A program made the position numbers and the translations under genes. DNA of 16,127 nt from Planctomycetota bacterium (lineage in GTDB: Bacteria > Planctomycetota > Phycisphaerae > Tepidisphaerales > Tepidisphaeraceae), in NCBI GenBank assembly GCA_023417885.1, contig JAEZED010000150.1, positions 1-16,127 of the forward strand, given 5' to 3'. The notes beneath the pieces are model-generated. The model searched no databases, had not been told where the DNA came from, and saw only the letters and a list, made by a program, of their open reading frames with translations. Position 1 is the stretch's first letter. Every line of letters begins with the position of its first letter. Positions 12,545 through 16,127 of this stretch are shown here, piece by piece.

Positions 12545-13807
12545 ATGGCCAGCAGGAACCAAGCCCAGGATCAGCAGCGTCCGCCCGCGGGGCGCGCTGC
12601 GCGCCTGGCGGTGGCCGGCCTGGGCCTTCTGCTCCTGGCAGGCCTCGCGGGCGCCACGACGCGCCCGCTCCGACAGACCCAGGAGGTGCCGGCGGAGACG
12701 AGCGCCCTCATCAACCAGCTGCTCGACTCGCCGATCGACCTGGCGATCGTGAACCGCCCGCTCCCCGAGGTGCTCGTCACGATCGAGGACAAGACCGGCG
12801 TGCTCGTCACAGTCGCCGAAGAGACATACGCGCTGCTCCCCTACGGCCGGGAGACGCCGATCAACGTCACCGGGCAGGGCACGCTCCGGGAGACGCTGAA
12901 CCTGATCGGCATGCGCCTCGCGCTGGAGCCGGTGCTGCGGGATGAGAACGTCGAGCTGCGCCCGCTGCCGGCTCTGGCCCGCACCGGCCGGCGCGCCAGC
13001 GTCCAGGAGTTGGCGGGCCTCGATATCCTCCAGCGCACGCCCCTGAACCTGATGGAAGGACGTCCCGACGTCGCGCGGCTGCTCGAGGCCGTCGACCTGA
13101 AGCTCGCGGAGATCGACCAGGCGGCGAGCCAGCGCAGCGAGCCCCCGCCGGGCTTCCAGGTGGAGAACCGGCTGGACGAGGGCCTGCGGGAGCGTCCGAT
13201 CTTCATCGGGCGCAATGCCTCGCTGCTGGATGCGCTGGAGGCGATCCACGAGCAGACCAGCGCCACGTGGTTCGCCTGGGGGGACAGCTTCATCGTGGTG
13301 CCGAAGGCGGACTGGGTGCGCCGGCGGCTCCAGTCGCCCGTCACGCTGTTGCGCGACGCCGTGGATGTCCAGGAGGCGATCTCCGAGCTCCAGCAGGCGG
13401 CGCGCGTCCCCTTCAACATTGAGCCGGGGGCCCTCCAGCAGGTCCCCGAGCAGCACCGCCGCATCACCGTGGAGCTGCGCAACTCGACCGTCGCCGAGGC
13501 GCTCGGCCGGCTCGGCGGGATCACCGGCCTCGCTTACGACGTCTCCGACAACGGGGTCTACATCTACCACACCTCGTCCGCCTCGGCGGGCCATACGACC
13601 CGCCCGGGCGCCGGTAGCGGGTCCAGCCTCGAGCAGGCCATCCTCCTGGTCGACCTCGGGGACGGGATGTCGCTGCTGCTATACCCGTCAGACCTTCCCG
13701 CCGAGCTTCGAGCGCGCCTCCAGGAGCGCCGCCGCCGGGCGGTGGATCAGCTTCGCCAGTCGCTCGACTCGGCCGCGGGCAACCCGGCGACCGAACCTTC
13801 GAACTGA
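12545..13807 (+). CDS. Exported protein with STN/secretin-N-like modules and no secretin domain
   Basis: 420 residues from ATG 12545. The in-frame ATG 12536 overlaps the predicted -10 box, so 12545 is preferred. Residues 20-38 are a signal peptide or anchor. Residues 64-140 form one STN-like module (IVNRPLPEVLVTIEDKTGV, then INVTGQGTLRETLNLIGMRL). Residues 219-255 look like a second half-module (FIGRNASLLDALEAIHEQTSATW). Residues 264-342 form a clear further one (DVQEAISELQQAARVPFNI, ITVELRNSTVAEALGRLGGITGLAYDV, then VYIYH). STN modules occur at the N termini of secretins and TonB receptors, where they contact partners in the periplasm; here no channel follows. The C terminus is a Gly/Ser linker plus a helical RLQERRRRAVDQLRQSL tail. 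It ends 3 nt from the stop of the opposing gene. Confidence 0.78.
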   Translation: MASRNQAQDQQRPPAGRAARLAVAGLGLLLLAGLAGATTRPLRQTQEVPAETSALINQLLDSPIDLAIVNRPLPEVLVTIEDKTGVLVTVAEETYALLPYGRETPINVTGQGTLRETLNLIGMRLALEPVLRDENVELRPLPALARTGRRASVQELAGLDILQRTPLNLMEGRPDVARLLEAVDLKLAEIDQAASQRSEPPPGFQVENRLDEGLRERPIFIGRNASLLDALEAIHEQTSATWFAWGDSFIVVPKADWVRRRLQSPVTLLRDAVDVQEAISELQQAARVPFNIEPGALQQVPEQHRRITVELRNSTVAEALGRLGGITGLAYDVSDNGVYIYHTSSASAGHTTRPGAGSGSSLEQAILLVDLGDGMSLLLYPSDLPAELRARLQERRRRAVDQLRQSLDSAAGNPATEPSN

Positions 13808-13810
13808 GTC

Positions 13811-14323
13811 TCACTCCTCCGGGAGCGATCGCTGGCCGGCGCGCGGGATGTCGTCGGTCGGAGACGAGTCGTCGGGCAACGAGAACCAGGCGATCGCAAA
13901 GAGCAGCGCCATGAGCAGCGCCAGCCCTGCCATGAGCAGCGGAACGCTCAGCGTGCGCGTGCCAGTGGCGATGTCGAGCGCGGAAATGTCCGGCGCCTCC
14001 CCCTGGCGGGCCGAGCGCTCCATGTCGCGGTCGCGCAGCCTGCCGGTCGTCGTCGAGGTCCGATCGTTGGAGCGCGACACCGGGCCGGTGGTTCCGGACA
14101 GGTCCGTCACGGCGCCGCCGGTGCCCATCGAGCCGTAGACGCTTCGCCGCTTCGGGCCGGCCGGATCGACGCTGTCGCCGCGCTCCCGCGACGGGCCGCT
14201 CCCATGCTCGCGGTCGAAATCCGCCCCGGCGGGGGGCCCGGGGGTCGCGCCCGCGTCGTCCGGGCCGCGCGGCTGCCCGGCGGAGTGGCGGTTGGGGATG
14301 ACCGGCTTCACGTCGTTGCGCAT
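13811..14323 (-). CDS. Single-pass membrane protein with long disordered N-terminal region
   Basis: 170 residues from ATG 14323, with CAGGAG 8 nt upstream as ribosome site. The longer frame up to 14515 would run through the terminator of the neighbouring gene and is rejected. Residues 1-123 are rich in Gly, Pro, Ser, Asp and Arg with no visible domain (for example TDLSGTTGPVSRSNDRTSTT). One hydrophobic helix lies at 125-149, then a short acidic tail of about 20 residues. The topology resembles a C-terminally anchored protein. I do not recognise it. It lies downstream of the sigma/anti-sigma pair but behind a strong terminator, with its own promoter-like TAGACT. Confidence 0.7.
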   Translation of the reverse strand: MRNDVKPVIPNRHSAGQPRGPDDAGATPGPPAGADFDREHGSGPSRERGDSVDPAGPKRRSVYGSMGTGGAVTDLSGTTGPVSRSNDRTSTTTGRLRDRDMERSARQGEAPDISALDIATGTRTLSVPLLMAGLALLMALLFAIAWFSLPDDSSPTDDIPRAGQRSLPEE

Positions 14324-14343
14324 GGCGGGGACTCCTGCCCGCC

Positions 14344-14349
14344 AGTCTA
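14344..14349 (-). promoter_or_regulatory. Predicted -10 box for the 170-residue membrane protein
   Basis: On the minus strand TAGACT lies 20 nt before the ATG at 14323, leaving a leader of about 13 nt that contains the GGAG ribosome site. It is a leadered gene, in contrast to those with the 6-nt spacing. Confidence 0.4.
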
Positions 14350-14390
14350 CAGGGATCGCGCGGATCCCGCATCCGGCGCGCGACGGGACG

Positions 14391-14428
14391 GCAGAAAGCA
14401 AAAGGAGCCGGCGACTGGCGCCGGCTCC
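14391..14428 (-). terminator. Rho-independent terminator after the anti-sigma-like gene
   Basis: GGAGCCGGCG (14404-14413) and CGCCGGCTCC (14419-14428) form a perfect 10-bp GC-rich stem with a 5-nt loop. On the minus strand it is followed by TTTTGCTTTC. It lies 26 nt past the stop at 14454 and is the clearest intrinsic terminator in the window. Confidence 0.85.
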
Positions 14429-14453
14429 GCTGATTTTCGAAGGAAGCCCCGGC

Positions 14454-15209
14454 TCAGCGACCGTTCTCCGTGGAGGCGACGACCATCTGGCTGGGCTGAT
14501 CAAGGATCGGGGCACTGCCGTACGCGTAGGCGTAGTCGGGAACGGCGGTGTCGGTGGCGGGGTCGATGGTGACGCGGAAGTCGGGGCCCGTGACCGTCAT
14601 GGCGACGGTCGCATTCGGGCCGGCGATCCCCGCCTCGACGTGCCGCTGCCTCATGAGCGCTGCCGGGCCGATGACCTGGAGCGAGCCGGCCAGCAGATCG
14701 CCGCCCGGAGAGGCCTCGCCGGGCTCCTGCGAGCCGAGCTCGACCACGACGGTGGACCCGCGCTCCGGAAGCATCGAGACGATGCCGAGGCTCAGGCCAA
14801 CCACCAGCGCCGCCGCCGTCGCGGCGATCGTGACCCACCAGCCGCGCAGCAGGTCGGCGATGCCCGCCGAGGCGGGTGCCGGTGCGATGCGCGGCAACGG
14901 CGCCTCCTCAGGCTGCCCGGGCGCCGGCTCGAGCTCGAGACGCCCCATGATCCGGCGGGTCAGCTCGTCGGCATCGATCGCGTCGAGGCGGGGCGGCTGG
15001 CGCAGCCGGTCGTTCATCAGGCGGTGCGCCTCGAACTCCATACGGAGCTGGGAGTCGCGCACGAGGGCCGCCTCGACGGCGGAGCGGCGCGTGGCCGGCA
15101 GCGTGCCGTCGGCAAGCTGGGCCACTTCCCACTCGAGGCGCTCGCGTGCCGTGAGGCTCTGCGGGGGCGCCTGGTCGAGCGTTTCGGGATGTTGCGCATG
15201 GCGCGACAT
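14454..15209 (-). CDS. Anti-sigma-factor-like membrane protein
   Basis: 251 residues from ATG 15209, with AAGGA about 12 nt upstream. It starts 47 nt after the ECF sigma stop, so it is almost certainly cotranscribed. Residues 24-71 (LEWEVAQLADGTLPATRRSAVEAALVRDSQLRMEFEAHRLM) have the form of anti-sigma N-terminal helices, where a short LADGTLP turn is followed by a helix and an LRxEF stretch. The zinc motif HxxxCxxC of ZAS anti-sigma factors is absent. A Pro-rich linker precedes a membrane helix at 126-146. The C-terminal 105 residues are extracytoplasmic and beta-rich (AMTVTGPDFRVTIDPATDTAVPDYAYAY). It probably holds the sigma factor at the inner membrane until an envelope signal arrives. 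The role is inferred mainly from position and topology. Confidence 0.78.
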   Translation of the reverse strand: MSRHAQHPETLDQAPPQSLTARERLEWEVAQLADGTLPATRRSAVEAALVRDSQLRMEFEAHRLMNDRLRQPPRLDAIDADELTRRIMGRLELEPAPGQPEEAPLPRIAPAPASAGIADLLRGWWVTIAATAAALVVGLSLGIVSMLPERGSTVVVELGSQEPGEASPGGDLLAGSLQVIGPAALMRQRHVEAGIAGPNATVAMTVTGPDFRVTIDPATDTAVPDYAYAYGSAPILDQPSQMVVASTENGR

Positions 15210-15256
15210 GGTGGTGCTGTTCCTTCGCGGGATCACCCCGCGTCCGACTTCCCTGC

Positions 15257-16039
15257 TTACATCGTGTCCTTCAGCAGTTCGCGCAGCCGTTTGCGACCCT
15301 GGAACACGTGCCATTTCACCGCTTCGACGCTGCATCCGAGAGCTTCGGCCACTTCCTTCTGCGGCATCTCCTGGATGGTGAACAAAACCAGTGCCTGGCG
15401 CTGCTTCTCCGGCAATTGCTCCAGCGCCGCCTGAAGCGCGTCGCCCAGTTCCCGGCCCTCGACCGCCCGCTGCGGATCTCCGCTCTGGGCAAGCGAGTCA
15501 CTCCCGTGGCCCCGCATCGGCTTGTCCGACGCCGTCGGGCTTCCAAGCTGCTCCGCCACCGTGCCTTCGATCGACTGGGCGATCCGCAGCCGCCTGCCCC
15601 GGCGAAAGTTCAGGGACAGGTTTGTCACGATCCGCATCAGCCATCCGCCGAAGGCGGCGGGGCGTTCCAGAGTGTCGAGGCTCCGGTAGGCCTTGACGAA
15701 CGCATCCTGCGTCACGTCGCGCGCGTCCTCGTGGTTTCCCAGCAGGCGATAGCTCACCACCAGCGCCTGCCGCTGGTATTTCCGGACGAGCTGCTCAAAG
15801 CCTTCCGCCCGGCCCTCCAGCACCTCCGCCACCCATCTCGCATCTTCCAGGCCGGGGTTCTGCCCCTCGTCGGAGGACGACCACTCAACGTCGTCCGCGG
15901 ACTCCGGCACGCCCGGCGCTTCGGCCTCCTCCGCAGGTTGACCGGCGCCAACCGAATCACGCACCTCCCCCTCGGGCCGGTCGACGGGGTCGGCGGCCTC
16001 GGGTGAAGGGTCATCCGGCTGGACACGCGATGGTGTCAA
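15257..16039 (-). CDS. ECF RNA polymerase sigma factor (sigma-70 family)
   Basis: 260 residues from a TTG at 16039. Region 2 spans about 81-148 (FEQLVRKYQRQALVVSYRLLGN, EDARDVTQDAFVKAYRSL, GGWLMRIVTNLSLNFRR) and region 4 about 198-252 (LEQLPEKQRQALVLF, then the helix-turn-helix QKEVAEALGCSVEAVKWHVFQGRKRLRELL). No region 1 or 3 is present, which is the ECF layout; the linker of about 50 residues is long. The first 65 residues are an acidic, Pro-rich extension. No in-frame ATG precedes region 2, so the start must be TTG 16039 or a later GTG such as that for residue 26 or 44. The adjacent anti-sigma-like gene supports a stress-type regulatory pair. Confidence 0.93.
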   Translation of the reverse strand: MTPSRVQPDDPSPEAADPVDRPEGEVRDSVGAGQPAEEAEAPGVPESADDVEWSSSDEGQNPGLEDARWVAEVLEGRAEGFEQLVRKYQRQALVVSYRLLGNHEDARDVTQDAFVKAYRSLDTLERPAAFGGWLMRIVTNLSLNFRRGRRLRIAQSIEGTVAEQLGSPTASDKPMRGHGSDSLAQSGDPQRAVEGRELGDALQAALEQLPEKQRQALVLFTIQEMPQKEVAEALGCSVEAVKWHVFQGRKRLRELLKDTM

Positions 16040-16066
16040 GGGTTAGGCAGTGTGACAACACCCCAC

Positions 16067-16072
16067 ATTATC
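16067..16072 (-). promoter_or_regulatory. Possible -10 box of the sigma gene
   Basis: On the minus strand GATAAT lies 27 nt before the TTG at 16039, directly preceded by TTGCC. The TTGCCGATAAT string combines the half-site and -10 seen at 12516-12537. No -35 is seen at the right spacing. The 88 nt from 16040 to the window end hold no gene. Confidence 0.3.
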
Positions 16073-16127
16073 GGCAACTCGACGCCCCTCCGATGCCCCC
16101 GGCGTCTGACCCCACCCCCTCCGCAAC

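Noticed and set aside
14324..14515. N-terminal extension of the 170-residue membrane protein
   Set aside because: It would read through the strong terminator hairpin, while ATG 14323 has a good GGAG site.
1..16127. tRNA, rRNA, transposase, phage or toxin-antitoxin genes
   Set aside because: I looked for cloverleaf ends, rRNA signatures and typical protein motifs and saw none that I could support.

Overview
The window is a GC-rich bacterial chromosome segment, most likely from the Planctomycetota and possibly class Phycisphaerae. This rests on TQP-repeat linkers behind signal peptides, a CPRCGY...CPECG membrane protein, small zinc-ribbon proteins of planctomycete type, and an ECF sigma factor paired with an anti-sigma-like membrane protein. 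It is an inference from protein style; no rRNA gene is present. I see 18 protein genes, one of them cut by the window edge and one a 33-residue small ORF, and no RNA gene, CRISPR array, transposase or phage gene.

Layout. 1-1043 (minus): the 5' part of a GlpQ-type glycerophosphodiester phosphodiesterase and a zinc-ribbon membrane protein. 1111-1953 (plus): a secreted HExxH protein. 2009-3001 (minus): a D-2-hydroxyacid dehydrogenase of the hydroxypyruvate/glycerate type. 3151-3746 (plus): a small ORF whose stop overlaps the start of a single-domain response regulator. 3882-4505: a cyclodeaminase/cyclohydrolase-family folate enzyme. 4575-9674 (plus): five closely spaced genes, namely two conserved small proteins, a LolA/LolB-like lipoprotein, an RDD membrane protein and a YbhN/AglD-type flippase-like protein, which together look like an envelope or lipid-related cluster. 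9675-10040: non-coding, holding an array of 21-bp palindromic repeats. 10041-10895: a glyoxalase-fold protein with a duplicated C-terminal module. 10981-13807: two exported proteins with secretin-N/STN-like modules but no secretin channel. 13811-16039 (minus): ECF sigma factor, anti-sigma-like protein, strong terminator, then a single-pass membrane protein.

The most informative signal is at the gene starts. Several genes with no Shine-Dalgarno sequence have a TANNNT (-10-like) hexamer almost exactly 6 bases before the start codon: 1111, 3001 (minus), 3882, 10041 and 10981. Close variants precede 3151 and 12545. This is the arrangement expected for leaderless mRNAs, and it settles several uncertain starts and exposes the small ORF at 3151. 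Genes inside operons or behind a leader instead use ATGA overlaps or GGAG-type sites. The two STN-type genes additionally have perfect palindromes just upstream of, or inside the spacer of, their predicted promoters.

I find no defence system, biosynthetic cluster or mobile element. The unusual items are the helically phased repeat array, the leaderless start pattern with the coupled small ORF, and several unusual domain architectures.
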